A stretch of DNA of 64,000 bases from Phytophthora quininea (GCA_011947345.1 JAAVTG010000562.1:124001-188000), one strand, 5' to 3'. Positions 29,579-41,987 are shown, numbered from the stretch's first letter. Notes: generated from the sequence alone by a model not told the origin. A program made the numbers and translations.

Positions 29579-30570
29579 GTCGGCGCAGAATGGTGTGATA
29601 CTGCTCGTGTAGATTGCTGTCTGCGGCTCTCGGTCAGGTGGTTACCGTGAGACCGTCGAAGTTTAAGTGGTCACGCAGCACCGTCTTGAGTAGCTTGTTG
29701 GCCTCGAGAACAGGCCCGCCATTCACGGAGGCGCAGATCTTTATGTCCATCAGCAGATCGGCAGACCGGTGTCCTCCGCAGCCTCGTAGGAGGGAAGTAC
29801 GAGTTGAGCAGGTCGTAGTCCGAGATCTCGACGCCGGTCGGGTTTGGGGTATAGCTGATCGAGCGCTTTATGCAGACAAAGGATTGCTTGTAGCTCTGGA
29901 TGCCTAGAGTGATGGCGGAGCCCACGACGGAGACCAGGAGCGGATCCTCACCGAACGTCTCGTGCAAACGCGGCTGCAGTGTGTTGTGCGTGACGTCCAG
30001 CACGGGTCGGGTCGAAGCTCCAGGAGATAGCGAGCGGTATTACGGTCCTGCTCATACATCAGGTCGAGGTTGAACGTGGCGGTGGCATCGACCTGCTGGC
30101 CAAAGTATACAGATATCCATGACCACAACCCAGTCGTAAGCCGAGTCCGTGCCGTAGATCATTGGGTGGCCGCCGTTCTCCTTCAAGACGATCTTTTGAG
30201 TGCGCTGCACGAATGCATGCATCTCAGCGGTGGCCCAGCCCCACTTGCCGTCGATTTCACTGAGGTCGGACATGGGAGGGCTCCGGTACGAACCCACTCG
30301 TCGACCTGGTACGTCGAGTTGATCAGGCCGTACGCAGCAATTTTGGTAATCTGGCCCACGACGTCAAATCTCGTCGACCTTGTTGTGCCCAGCGCCCGGC
30401 AGAAATTCACGACTTAAAGATCATGACGCGCGTACTGCTTGTTCTATATACGGAGATGAAAACAAATGGAAAAGTGAGCGTTGGTGTCGTATCCCGCCCG
30501 GTGTTTGATAGCGATCCGCGACAAGTGGTTCCAGCCACAATCGGTAATGCAAAGAGCACACTATACGTAG
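29579..30570. repeat. direct repeat D2 (GH3-relic segment)
   Basis: Second direct copy of 21718-22710, differing by few bases, including loss of one G in the GGGGTCGGG run near 30004. Confidence 0.9.
29621..30410 (-). pseudogene. GH3 beta-glucosidase relic, copy 2
   Basis: Same lesions as copy 1 plus one extra single-base loss near 30004 that breaks the PDPVLDVT segment. Confidence 0.8.
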
Positions 30571-30934
30571 TTTCTTCTTCTTTTAACGAACTTCGATCTA
30601 CCACTGGGCCGCTAGTGCCCGAGTCAGCATTAACGCTAGTGTACGTGGACTTGTACGCGATTAATGGTATTCTTGCGTATGAAGACTCGTATGGAGTTAT
30701 AGATCGAGAATTTGGCCCTTTTGAAAAAGCTATAGGGCAGGCAAACTGAAGGTGTTGCGATCCAACGTCATATCTGCACGTCAGCAAACCGAGGGAGTCT
30801 GACAAGAGGCAAACAGCAGCAGCAGCCCTGCAGCGGTATTTGACAGGCGAAAGTTACGGTCCTGGGAACCCTATTTTCGGCAGATTCTGGCATTATTTCC
30901 CAAATACCCGCAGGTTAAGATAAATTCCCCAACT

Positions 30935-31346
30935 TTATTCTCTCTTACACTTCTTTCCAGCAAAGCATGTTTTCGTCTGTTTGTCGGCACCAGTTGTCCC
31001 CGAAAAGCATTTCTTCGCCTTGAAGTGGTTAGACCATTGCTCGTACTTCTGCACCACCGCGTCTGTCGGGGCGTACGTGTAGAACTTATTGCCCTTCGCA
31101 TCGATGGACGCCCTGACCTTCATCCTGGCAAGAAACGAGTCCTTATTTCCCTCTCTAAAGCAAATCGACTATCTCTGCGTTGGTCCGGCGTTCTGACTTG
31201 GCGGTTGCAAACTTGCCTCCAAATTACTCAACATGTCCCCTCTCATCACTGTCGTCATCGTCCGTGACTCGAAGCGAGCACTGATCAACGTTTCCGGCGA
31301 ATGCCGTGGTGAAGAACACGACCATCAACAGGTATAACGTGCGCAA
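30935..31346 (-). pseudogene. RXLR pseudogene psi-3, copy 3 (start codon lost)
   Basis: Start codon TTG, CSLR motif and early stop as in copy 2. The C-terminal 62-codon part is in frame here (AVVQKYEQWSNHFKAKK, then KCKRE and stop). Confidence 0.8.
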
Positions 31347-31584
31347 GGCGGTTAAAAGGGAGAAACAGTTTGCAGTGCTAGCAGGAAAATTCAAGAGTAA
31401 ATTATCACCGTTTGCTCCCACATTCGATATCTACAGCGCCAAACACCGCGCCAATTACTGCCAGAGCTAACATCTAGAGCCATGCACTGAGTTGTCATGC
31501 CGCCAGTGCCTCGCAGCTTATAAAAATACCAACTTCTTTGGAATTTGCTGTTCAACTTTGTGGCAGTTTGTGGTGGGTTTGGTT

Positions 31585-31747
31585 TGTTGTGCAAGATTGA
31601 TGGTTGGTCGATGTGAAGTATCTTTCCCTGCGAGTTGAACTGATGGAGTGAAGGATTAGTGAAGTGATTGACATTCGCTTAGTGCGACTGCAAATGAATC
31701 CAGTCTTTATCTTACCATCTCTACCTTACTACTACCTCACTACAGTT
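31585..31747. repeat. 163-bp polymorphic insert (left arm of P2)
   Basis: Inverted counterpart of 27672-27834. Confidence 0.8.
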
Positions 31748-31758
31748 CATAACGGCAT

Positions 31759-32059
31759 CCATCGCTCCGCGTGACTGTTGAAGATGACGGCGCTGAAGTG
31801 CGAGCAGCCTCCACGCTGCGACCAAGAATGGTGTAAACGCCAAGACCAACCTGAAGCAAGTTAAGGACGACACCAAGCAGGCACGGACGGACTACCAGGC
31901 TCTGGCTGGAATAAGTCGTGACACCGTTTTCGCCAAGATGGGGTCAAGCCTTTGACCATCGGCGCAAAACGCATTAAGACTTACAATTTGAAAGAAACGA
32001 GGAGCTGGTTCGCTACCACAATACGGCATATTGGCCGGAGGCTAACACAAAAGCAATAG
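31759..32059 (+). pseudogene. RXLR pseudogene psi-2, copy 3 (deleted form)
   Basis: Carries the same internal deletion as copy 2 and the shared one-base shift. Ends in TAG at 32057-32059. Confidence 0.7.
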
Positions 32060-32131
32060 ATCGTTACGAGCTAAAACATCTCGCACAAAATAAATGTATC
32101 ACCCTTTTCGTTGATCTTACTGTTAAATGTT

Positions 32132-32521
32132 CTAGTTGTTGATGTAATTGTACCAGTAGCTGTACTTCTTCACCCATGGGTCATCCAAGTCGTAGAACTT
32201 GAGGCCCTGGGCATCGGTGTAAGGCTTGACGCCCATCCTGGCGAGAATCGTCTCGTGACCTTCACCCTTCTTGATGGAATCGAGCATGTGGACCTCCAAC
32301 CTAATATTATAGAGTTTTGTCGCCACGGCTTCGTACCCTCCTAGGACACTCGCCTTGGCTGCTTGGAGTTGGGCGTTCAGACTCTCCACGTTGGGCAATT
32401 GTATCCTCTCTTCGCTGTCGTCATCACCAGCGACTCGAAGCGAGCGTTGCTCAGGATTTCCGGCGTTGACCATGGCGAAGAGAACGACCATGAAAATGGT
32501 CAGCAGGTAGAATGCACGCAT
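32132..32521 (-). CDS. array RXLR-dEER effector, copy 3 (129 aa)
   Basis: The protein is identical to copies 1, 2 and 4. Intact signal peptide, RSLR 26-29, EER 37-39 and module. It is the minus-strand member of palindrome P2, with its own Inr/FPR at 32603-32618. Confidence 0.9.
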   Translation of the reverse strand: MRAFYLLTIFMVVLFAMVNAGNPEQRSLRVAGDDDSEERIQLPNVESLNAQLQAAKASVLGGYEAVATKLYNIRLEVHMLDSIKKGEGHETILARMGVKPYTDAQGLKFYDLDDPWVKKYSYWYNYINN

Positions 32522-32602
32522 GGGTCTTAAGTTGAGGGTAGTGGTTCGCGGCGATGGCTGGCGGATTGAATCAACCAAAGACTATGACGTTTGCGCGCTA
32601 AT

Positions 32603-32618
32603 GCAAATTGCGAAGTGA
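32603..32618 (-). promoter_or_regulatory. Inr/FPR of array effector copy 3
   Basis: Minus strand TCACTTCGCAATTTGC, 82 bp before the ATG. Confidence 0.65.
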
Positions 32619-33576
32619 GTTGTTTAGTTTAGATGTTAGTCTGCCGTGGCAGCGCCGAGGTCTTCGCTCCGCCACCCGTTGGCGGAGATTATGAAGTCGG
32701 CGCGATGACGTGGCGCTGATTGTGTAGATTCCGTGTTGACGGTCGTAGATGATGTAGCTGCTGTTGTTGACGCGGTGCTGGTACTGGTGTCGGCACTGGT
32801 GTCGGGCAGGCGGCGACAGCGTGGTCGTCGCCGTCGGCTTCGTCGCCTGGGATACTCCACAAAGACAAAACAAGTCTTCACTGCTCTGGCCAAGCAGACG
32901 TGTGATTCTTCTAAGACCTCTAGGATTGAACGAGAACGCGCGCGACTCTACAGTTAAATAAACGACCTGCTTCCTCTTAAGTGCTACCAAGATCCTCGTT
33001 AGTCAGAGCTCCGACTACATCGAGAGCTCTGCTAACTTCGTGACAGTGGTGGCCAAGATAAAGCAGAGTGCGCTAACTGAACGGCTAAGATCCTATGGAG
33101 AGTAAAAAAACTCTTGAGCTCGTCAGTCTTCGCTGCTCTCAACAATCGCTACATTCGGTCTCATTCTTCAATTTGAATTTATTTACCTTAGCACCTATCG
33201 GTGACTGATAGGTATCGATCTTCTCTCCATCGATCAGAGCTGGTAGTTCCAACAACTAGTAGGGAAGGAGAGGAGAAGTTTGATAAGATGCCAGTCCCGT
33301 TCTTTCTGAGTGTCATACTGCTCCGACTTGACATTTGACAATATCTTCATCCAAGAGAGAAAGACAAGTTTCCGCGCTAAGTATCCTTCTGTTATTTACA
33401 CGGTACCTCCTGTTATAAGTGAAGAACCTTTTTGCCGTCAGAAATATTAGCTTTGGCTGGTACGACGGTTAGAATGGGCGAATAATGTATGAGCACAACC
33501 GACGATATTTGACTCTTTCGCCAACTCTTTGAAGCGCAAGTGCAAGAACTTAAGAGAAATTTTCCTTCCTGGTTAC

Positions 33577-33845
33577 AGGCCACATGGCTTTCCCGTCATG
33601 GTCACGTGCATGGGGATTGCCAAAAGATGGCTCCTTGACTCGAAGCACCATCAATTGTTAACACTGAATCAATCTAGAGCTCTCTATCCGAAATCATGTC
33701 CAGAACTGTCGATGTCGTCAGCGCTGCGTTGTCGTCACATCTTCGGCACCACTGCAGTGATCTATAAAGCACCAAGGCAGACAGAGTGCGTGTTGTTACT
33801 TGCCACTCGGTACGTTTATAGCATAGTTGTGCTGGGCAAATACGC
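33577..33845. repeat. P2 central loop (269 bp)
   Basis: Same length, orientation and sequence (by eye) as the P1 loop. Confidence 0.85.
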
Positions 33846-34085
33846 GTAACCAGGAAGGAAAATTTCTCTTAAGTTCTTGCACTTGCGCTTCAAAGAGTTG
33901 GTGAAAGAGTCAAATATCGTCGGTTGTGCTCATACATTATTCGCCCATTCTAACCGTCGTACCAGCCAAAGCTAATATTTCTGACGGCAAAAGGTTCTTC
34001 ACTTATAACAGGAGGTGATTCCTCGTTTGGAAGGATACCGCTCACATCGAGCCCTAACCCTTTCTTTCTGCGGAACAAACTGAAT

Positions 34086-36197
34086 ATGGAAGAGATGACC
34101 ACCTCAATGGCCGATCATCTACGTGCGCAAGAGTACTCGCGGATCCGCCGCACAGCGACGACTGTGTTGACCGAGCCCCTGTTTCGGACGAAGCAGCAGC
34201 GATACTGGCCGAGGCCTACGAGCGAGATGACACGCCGCCAGAAGAGTACCTGGCGGTAGTGACGCAACAGCGTGCGTTCACTCCTGCAGCAACCAGCCAT
34301 GCTGTAGTCATCAGCACTGGTTTGTACTGCTCTAACACTGCAGTGCCGGTCATACTGAAGGCCTTCCTGCAGGACCACGGCAATGCGGTGGTCAAAGAGG
34401 TGCTCTCGCACCATGGTGTCGCGGAGCTGGAGAAGATCCCATCGGGTAGAGTCCTAGTTCATGTCCGCACGGCAGAGGATGCGTCGAGGCTGGCTGGACA
34501 GGACGTAAATCTGCTTGGCAGGAAATTCAAGATCAAGCGACAGTCACTGCTGATGAACAAGTTTTTATTGATGTTTCTGGCATTCACTCGACGAAGGAAG
34601 CTAATGCGTTGTTTTTGGCACTGTGTGCCATGGGAGCGCGTCCACTGTTTTTGACCCCTCGAGATGTGAACATGGAAGCTCAAGTTACGACACCAACGTG
34701 GCGTTACTACTTTGGATCGATTGATCCACCCCAGTGCCTTATGGTACATCACTACGTCGCCCATCAACTTGTATACGGGCGAAACTTCTACGTAGCAAGA
34801 GGCAAACACTCGATGGAGCCACCAACCAGAGCTACGACGTACCGTCAGTCTCGATACGCTGTGGTGCTACCATTTGGCAACGAACGAATTCAACCTGCTG
34901 GAAACGGCAAGCCCAGGAAGGAAAAAGAACCCGGTATCCCTGCAACCAGCACTGCCCTCATTACGGCGCAAGTAAACTCTGCTGCTGGTGCACCTGATGC
35001 GGCGTGCGCGTCAGCGGAATTTGACTATGAACTAGGTGATGAACTCATGTCTTCTGATCCCAACCATAGCCAAGCAATCCTGTCGCAGGAACCGCAGGAA
35101 CCTAATCCGTCTAACGCACTCCCAGGCACTGTTAGTGCTGATGAACCTTCAAGTTCAAACTGGACTACCCATGGAGACTCCAACTTCGACATTGATATAT
35201 CAAAACAACTTGAAACTGGTTTCAAGCGTGCGGAGCCTTCCTTCGCCCATGAAAATCCTTTTACTGCCCTCGAAACGCCGGATTGTGGCTTTGAGCTGAT
35301 ACAACCCCAGACAAGTCAAGGAGCGCCCACTGGAGTAGTGATAATACCGCACTTGAAGCGTATGAACCGAGGTAAAAGGCGAGGCCTGCTCCAACGAAGA
35401 AACGAGCCACTGAGCACGACCAAAGTGCACCAGACGATGACATCACTTTGGAAGAAGCCTTGCTCCTGTCGGAACAAGAAGCCCAACTCATGACGCAAAA
35501 TGATCGTGTTGCGAACAATGCGCAGCACCACCAAACAACTCAAACGTTGTTAAGTGGGTCCAAGAATATGGACCAAGTTGTTAAGTCTGTGTGCACATTT
35601 CCATTGGCATGGACTAAGACATTCTTGGAGGACATCATCGCAGGAGGACAACAAATATTGGAATTAGCAGATATTCACGTGTGGAATCGCGTTTTGTCAG
35701 CCGAGGATATGGACGACGACGATATCAGAACATTCCATGATCGTATAACCAGCCTCAACTTGCCCATGGGTAATTCCCGTGACCAGTACACGTCGTACCT
35801 AAAGGCTGTGTTTGACCACCTCCCGACGAAGGACCAACACGCGTGGAATATGCTACGCTGGCTCAGTATATTTGAGCTGCTTGCGCTTAGTATGTGCCCA
35901 TCAATTTTTACTCAGCAAAGTTGGCTGCAATACCTCGTGGAAGATGCGGATGCTGGTCTGCCACACACAGAAGTGAAACTTCTATCAGATTGGTCGCTGT
36001 TGCAACTGCTGAGGTCTGTGCTAGGAAAGATGGTACTGACCGCAATTGCCACAGCTGCTCCTGGTAGTGCGCTGTTGAAAGGCCTTGTGGCCCTCCGTGA
36101 GAGTACGCTATCTCAGCACGATCTCCCCGTTCTATCTACTACCTTGCTGACTTCGTCATCGCCCGTGGCCTCAATGGAGATGGACACATCCAATTAG
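34086..36197 (+). pseudogene. LINE ORF1 (nucleic-acid-binding protein), frame-broken
   Basis: The ATG at 34086 opens the frame, but coding signal moves through three frames, near 34160, 34560 and 35450. The N-terminal part (VPVILKAFLQDHGNAVVKEVL...GRVLVHVRTAEDASRLAG) looks like the RRM-like start of oomycete LINE ORF1s. The middle has WRYYFGSIDPPQC, the rest is acidic and Ser-rich. It would chaperone element RNA. Ends 13 bp before ORF2. Confidence 0.75.
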
Positions 36198-36210
36198 GAC
36201 ACTGTGCGAA

Positions 36211-39200
36211 ATGGATGTCGGTCAATCATGTAAGATACTGTCGTGGAATGTGCGTGGAGTCAAGGGCGGGGTTACCCGTTGATTTCAGCGCACCTCAAAT
36301 ATTTTTGCTTTTCATGTATCCAAGAAACTCGATTTAAAGATGAGCAGCATGCCCACAGGTTTATGTATTTGGTTCGGCAAAGTTTTGGAGGTTGTGTATT
36401 TTTTCTGACAAGAACGGATTATGTCGACAAACAACATATCCGAGAAGTGGGGGTGTTGCAACAATTATTCATGGATCGTGTCCAGCTCTTGGAAATGCAG
36501 AGGTGGTGACGCAGGCTACAGTTCCAAATCGTTACCTCTTGGTACGTCTCGAGTGGGGAAGCAAAATATGCTACATCCATAATATCTATGCTCCCAATGA
36601 TGCTACAGAGCGTGTTAAGCTTTTTGAAAAGCTGCCCGTGGAGTTTGAAGAAAACGCCGTTCATATTGTTTGTGGAGACTTCAATTTAGCATTGAATCCT
36701 GAGCTAGATGCCATGGCTTCAAACCCAAGGCCAGATCCGAGTCGGAGGGCGCTACAGTTGTGGCTGGCAGAGATTGACGCCATCGATGTGTGGCGGCTGC
36801 ACTACCCAAACGCGAAAGTGTACTCCGGACCGAGGCCAAGAAAGAACCGAATTGATTATGCGTTTTTATCCGATAATTTACAGTCTGAATGCTACCATAA
36901 CTCGGGCTACTCTGCATGGGAACTGGGAGGTGATCATCTAGCCCACCACGTCGAGCTAACGTCGTGGCATCATCCAACTGGGACTGGATTTTGGCGATTA
37001 CCAGATTGGCTACTTCAAATCCCACAACTTCAAACAGACATCGTGAATGAAGCAAAAGACTTACTACCTGTTCTTCAAGCTTCTCACAACCCAGGAATAG
37101 TGTGGAAGTCTTGGAAAAGAAGATAAAACTGTACCTAAAACGCTGTCAGCGAAGTTTACGGTCCACACGCAATGCTGACATCAAGCTTGCCCGGGAGCAA
37201 CTGGAAGAATGTGCTGCTGTGGTGGCGAAGGAAGGTTCCAATGAACAAGATGAAATCAATTATTACTTTGCGAAACAAAGGTATCAAGACGCCCGCAAAG
37301 ATTGGGCGAGCTTTGGAGCTAATCACGGGTTTGAGCAAACAGTCACTGCTGCAGAAAAAGTACCAAGATTTTCTTCAGGCCTCCTCGATACGAACTACGC
37401 AATACCCCATTTCGATCTATTCGAAAAGCAGACGGAACGCTATCTACTGACCCAGTCGATATTTGCCATGGATTTAACGAGCACTGGGCCAGAATTTTTG
37501 GTGACCCTCGAGTACAGACTGAAGCCAATGATAGTAGCATTGATATGGAGTCTCAAAACATACTCCTCGATACAATTGATAGGCGACTAAACTCTGAAGT
37601 AGCCGATGAACTTGATGAAGATCTAACTGCTGAAGAATTTGCGAAGGCTATCAAGAAGTTGAAGTCGCACTCGGCCCCGGACCAGATGGATTTACAAGTG
37701 ATTTTTTCGTCTCGATCCAGATTTATTTGGTGCAATTCTCTTGGAAGTTTTCCGATACCAAGCAGAATGCGGGATTCTGTTGCCCCACCAACGGTACTTG
37801 TCGGTGGCACTGCTCTTTAAAAAGGGGAACGATCGGATCCTGGAAACTTTCGCCCCATAACATTAATGCCTGTAGAAGTCAAGATTTTGTCGCGAGTACT
37901 TGTAAATCGCCTCCGCCCGTTGATGACAAAGCTGGTACATCCTGATCAAAAAGGTTTTATACCAGGGCGGCGAATAGATCAGCAAGTAATGTTAGTTCGC
38001 GATCTCCAGTATTTGATGACATCTCAAAACCACAAAGGACTAGCAACATTTTTGGATTTTGCTAAAGCCTACGACAGAGTGAATCGCCAATATCTTTTCC
38101 GTGTACTTGAACGCCAAGGTTTTGGAGCGCGCTTCCTGTCATGGATCAAGCTGATGTACACAGAATCTGAGTGCTCGCTCATGATAAATGGATGGGCTCA
38201 AGACTCCTTGACACCTGGTCGAGGAGTTAAGCAGGGTGATCCATTATCCCCGTATCTATTCGCTCTCTCCCTGGAACCGCTCGGCAATCTCTTACGAGCA
38301 CATCGGAACCTAGGAGTTCGCGTAGATCAAGATTTATGCATACCAGTAGCCTTCTTCGCTGATGACACAGTGTTATTCGCAAAAGGAAAACGTCAGCTAA
38401 AAGAACAACTCCAACTTGTGGAGACGTATTGCGCAGGCTCTGGGGCCCAACTGAACCAAGCTAAAAGCGTGATAATGAGTCTTAACAACAGGTACTCAGC
38501 ACCGACCATTGAACCACTACGCACTCTGGTACGCGGTGAAACAACGCGTTATCTCGGTATTCCATTCGGCAATTTTGATATCTCCACAGTGCTTGCGAAT
38601 CAACTGGACAAAAGTTGATAATACGGTTGAAGCTTTGGCAAGGTAGAGCAAGAACCCTGCTTGGGCGAAGACTGATTGCACAAGCAGAGATTTTATCACT
38701 ACTCTGGTATTTTACAGCCACCGTGACGATTCCAACTCGGTTTATAAATCGCTGGCAAGGAATTGTTAATCGATATGTACTGTACAACCGAGTGAGCGTT
38801 GGGAAAGCAGGAATTAGTATTGTTAAGAAAGGATTAGCTGCACGACCACGGGAAGCGGATGGTATTGGGGTTCCTGTCGTGAAGATGATTATCCAGCGTC
38901 AGCACTTCCAACTTCTGCAGAAAATTGTAGCTACGATTAGCGCTGCTACTCCTAGAGATGATGATGTATGGTATCGTCCACTGTTGGCAATGCTCCAACG
39001 ACGATATGGCAAATTCGCGCGACCTGCTTCGGGTGATTTTCTGCTCCAAGAACCTCCGAAGCCAGCAGGATGGAGGACTACAATGCTCCCCTTGTGGTGG
39101 CGGCATGTTTTGAAGGAGTGGAACCGTATTCAATGGCCAAGTCGAACGTCTTTACACCAAAGTAGAACCAGTACGTTGCAGTTCGTGCTATCTAGCCCGA

Positions 39201-40205
39201 TATGGTGGAGCAAGGTACCAGCGTTTCACTTTTGTACGCTCGCGGAGCCACCAGATTCTCGAAGCCTCTTGGCGCAGGATCCATAAAATTTCGCAATTTA
39301 TGCCGCGCACTTGCAGAACACCAATTTTGGTGTTTTGCAGACTTCCTGGATGGTAATCGCTGTTGGCCGTCGTCCACTACTTTTTGTTGAATGCTTGGGT
39401 CCAGTGATCTTAGAAAGTAAAGCCGCGAGCCCACAGTCAAATCACCAAAGTACAGGCGCAGCATTATGTCATGAACCACAGGTAGGAGACACCCACGAAG
39501 TGATAGGAAGCTCGACGATGTTTGATGAACGCGTTGTCTAGGGCACCCTAAATCCTCCATCGGATGACGATCCATATCTGGTACTTTTGAAGGAGTTTTG
39601 TCCAATCTTGAAGTCGCAAGTATGGGAAGAAGCGCGCCTTTGGCTCAGTTGGAACCAATCCATTAACTTTTACTCCAAATACTACAGTTTGGGATCCACG
39701 GGTAGGGTGAAGCGCTGAACATATTCTAGTGAAAAAAGTAGTTCGTCCTACGTGTCAAGCTATCGAAACGGTTGAGCACTGCCTTTATACGTGCCCAGCC
39801 TTGAAAGAAATGTGGCGCCAAGTGTGGGATCCGTGGTCATCAGTCTTCCGACCATCTCTAAGCTGGCGGCTGTTGCTTTTTCCAAAGCTAGAAGATATCC
39901 GCACAAGGTGGAGAGAGAAGCAAAAAGAATTGCTGCTTCTTTGGAAAGTGCAAACTGCTATTGTTTTCCACGCCACATGGAGATTGCGAAACGACATTCA
40001 TTTCCGTGAGACGAAGGCAGAAATGCCTAACGTTGCTAATCTGCAAAGTTCGTTTAAGATGCACTACCAATTCATTTACCAGCATGCGACGGATCTTCAT
40101 TGCGATTCCTTAGCGATTGCAGAACTAGTCGGGCAATTGGGGTTTGATCCTCCGAAGGACATTCTTCTAGAACGGCCGCAGAGTATTTGGATCCCGCGAG
40201 TTTAG
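36211..40205 (+). pseudogene. LINE ORF2 (endonuclease-reverse transcriptase), frame-broken
   Basis: The ATG at 36211 begins CKILSWNVRGVKGG, the usual start of an APE-type endonuclease. IQETRFKDE, NIYAPND, CGDFNLALNP, RIDYAFLSDNL and GGDHLAHH follow. The RT domain (about 37870-38620) has GFIPGRRI, FLDFAKAYDRV, GVKQGDPLSPYLF, FADDTVLF and YLGIPFG. The C-terminus has CQAIETVEHCLYTCP, a zf-RVT-like cluster. It makes the nick and copies the RNA by target-primed reverse transcription. At least five frame shifts plus an inversion (39385-39732) disable it. Confidence 0.9.
39385..39732 (-). other. inverted segment inside LINE ORF2
   Basis: The minus strand here encodes DRHPMEDLGCPRQRVHQ, LRGCLLPVVHDI and DLTVGSRLYFLR, which in the related LINE tail at 15480-16467 lie on the plus strand in the ORF2 frame. 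Both breakpoints fall in a short inverted repeat, ctacttttt (39377-39385) and aaaaaagtag (39732-39741). Turning the segment round would restore collinearity with the relative. Confidence 0.85.
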
Positions 40206-41108
40206 CTGAATTCTGCGAATGGATTCTTGATTAGATAGATTGTCTAAGTTACACCTTCCAGACGAGAGAATCCGCTAACTAGTTAATCAAATCATTTCAA
40301 CTCAACTTATAACAGGAGGTACCGTGTAAATAACAGAAGGATACTTAGCGCGGAAACTTGTCTTTCTCTCTCTTGGATGAAGATATTGTCAAATGTCAAG
40401 TCGGAGCAGTATGACACTCAGAAAGAACGGGACTGGCATCTTATCAAACTTCTCCTCTCCTTCCCTACTAGTTGTTGGAACTACCAGCTCTGATCGATGG
40501 AGAGAAGATCGATACCTATCAGTCACCGATAGGTGCTAAGGTAAATAAATTCAAATTGAAGAATGAGACCGAATGTAGCGATTGTTGAGAGCAGCGAAGA
40601 CTGACGAGCTCAAGAGTTTTTTTACTCTCCATAGGATCTTAGCCGTTCAGTTAGCGCACTCTGCTTTATCTTGGCCACCACTGTCACGAAGTTAGCAGAG
40701 CTCTCGATGTAGTCGGAGCTCTGACTAACGAGGATCTTGGTAGCACTTAAGAGGAAGCAGGTCGTTTATTTAACTGTAGAGTCGCGCGCGTTCTCGTTCA
40801 ATCCTAGAGGTCTTAGAAGAATCACACGTCTGCTTGGCCAGAGCAGTGAAGACTTGTTTTGTCTTTGTGGAGTATCCCAGGCGACGAAGCCGACGGCGAC
40901 GACCACGCTGTCGCCGCCTGCCCGACACCAGTGCCGACACCAGTACCAGCACCGCGTCAACAACAGCAGCTACATCATCTACGACCGTCAACACGGAATC
41001 TACACAATCAGCGCCACGTCATCGCGCCGACTTCATAATCTCCGCCAACGGGTGGCGGAGCGAAGACCTCGGCGCTGCCACGGCAGACTAACATCTAAAC
41101 TAAACAAC

Positions 41109-41124
41109 TCACTTCGCAATTTGC
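41109..41124 (+). promoter_or_regulatory. Inr/FPR of array effector copy 4
   Basis: TCACTTCGCAATTTGC, 82 bp before the ATG at 41206. Confidence 0.65.
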
Positions 41125-41205
41125 ATTAGCGCGCAAACGTCATAGTCTTTGGTTGATTCAATCCGCCAGCCATCGCCGCGAACCACTACCCTCAACTTAA
41201 GACCC

Positions 41206-41595
41206 ATGCGTGCATTCTACCTGCTGACCATTTTCATGGTCGTTCTCTTCGCCATGGTCAACGCCGGAAATCCTGAGCAACGCTCGCTTCGAGTCGCTGG
41301 TGATGACGACAGCGAAGAGAGGATACAATTGCCCAACGTGGAGAGTCTGAACGCCCAACTCCAAGCAGCCAAGGCGAGTGTCCTAGGAGGGTACGAAGCC
41401 GTGGCGACAAAACTCTATAATATTAGGTTGGAGGTCCACATGCTCGATTCCATCAAGAAGGGTGAAGGTCACGAGACGATTCTCGCCAGGATGGGCGTCA
41501 AGCCTTACACCGATGCCCAGGGCCTCAAGTTCTACGACTTGGATGACCCATGGGTGAAGAAGTACAGCTACTGGTACAATTACATCAACAACTAG
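41206..41595 (+). CDS. array RXLR-dEER effector, copy 4 (129 aa)
   Basis: The protein is identical to the other three array copies. It lies in the right arm of P2, downstream of the inserted LINE, whose 3' end is about 900 bp upstream of the ATG; the core promoter is intact. Signal peptide, RSLR, dEER and module all present. Confidence 0.9.
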   Translation: MRAFYLLTIFMVVLFAMVNAGNPEQRSLRVAGDDDSEERIQLPNVESLNAQLQAAKASVLGGYEAVATKLYNIRLEVHMLDSIKKGEGHETILARMGVKPYTDAQGLKFYDLDDPWVKKYSYWYNYINN

Positions 41596-41667
41596 AACAT
41601 TTAACAGTAAGATCAACGAAAAGGGTGATATAATTATTTTGTGCGAGATGTTTTAGCTCGTAACGAT

Positions 41668-41987
41668 CTATTGCTTTTGTGTTAGCCTCCGGCCAATATG
41701 CCGTATTGTGGTAGCGAACCAGCTCCTCGTTTCTTTCAAATTGTAAGTCTTAATGCGTTTTGCGCCGATGGTCAAAGGCTTGACCCCATCTTGGCGAAAA
41801 CGGTGTCACGACTTATTCCAGCCAGAGCCTGGTAGTCCGTCCGTGCCTGCTTGGTGTCGTCCTTGACTTGCTTCAGGTTGGTCTTGGCGTTTACACCATT
41901 CTTGGTCGCTGCGAGCATGGATTTCAACCAGCCGAGGCCGCCTCGTTCTTCAGCGCCGTCGTCTTCAACAGTCACGCGGAGCGATGG
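41668..41987 (-). pseudogene. RXLR pseudogene psi-2, copy 4 (long form)
   Basis: Keeps the GAEERGGLGWLKSM segment like copy 1, lacks the 163-bp insert next to it, and shares the one-base shift. Confidence 0.7.

Larger units (their letters stand above)
34017..40304 (+). mobile_element. 6.3-kb L1-like LINE with 16-bp TSD
   Basis: The element is flanked by perfect repeats acttataacaggaggt at 34001-34016 and 40305-40320. It carries ORF1 (34086-36197), ORF2 with APE endonuclease, reverse transcriptase and a C-terminal zinc cluster (36211-40205), and a 3' UTR ending TTTCAACTCAA. It has no LTRs. Length and perfect TSD suggest a full-length, fairly recent insertion, yet both ORFs are frame-broken and a segment of about 350 bp is inverted. 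Confidence 0.93.

Noticed and set aside
34017..40304. LTR retrotransposon
   Set aside because: No terminal repeats, integrase or protease; APE endonuclease and a 16-bp TSD mark a LINE.
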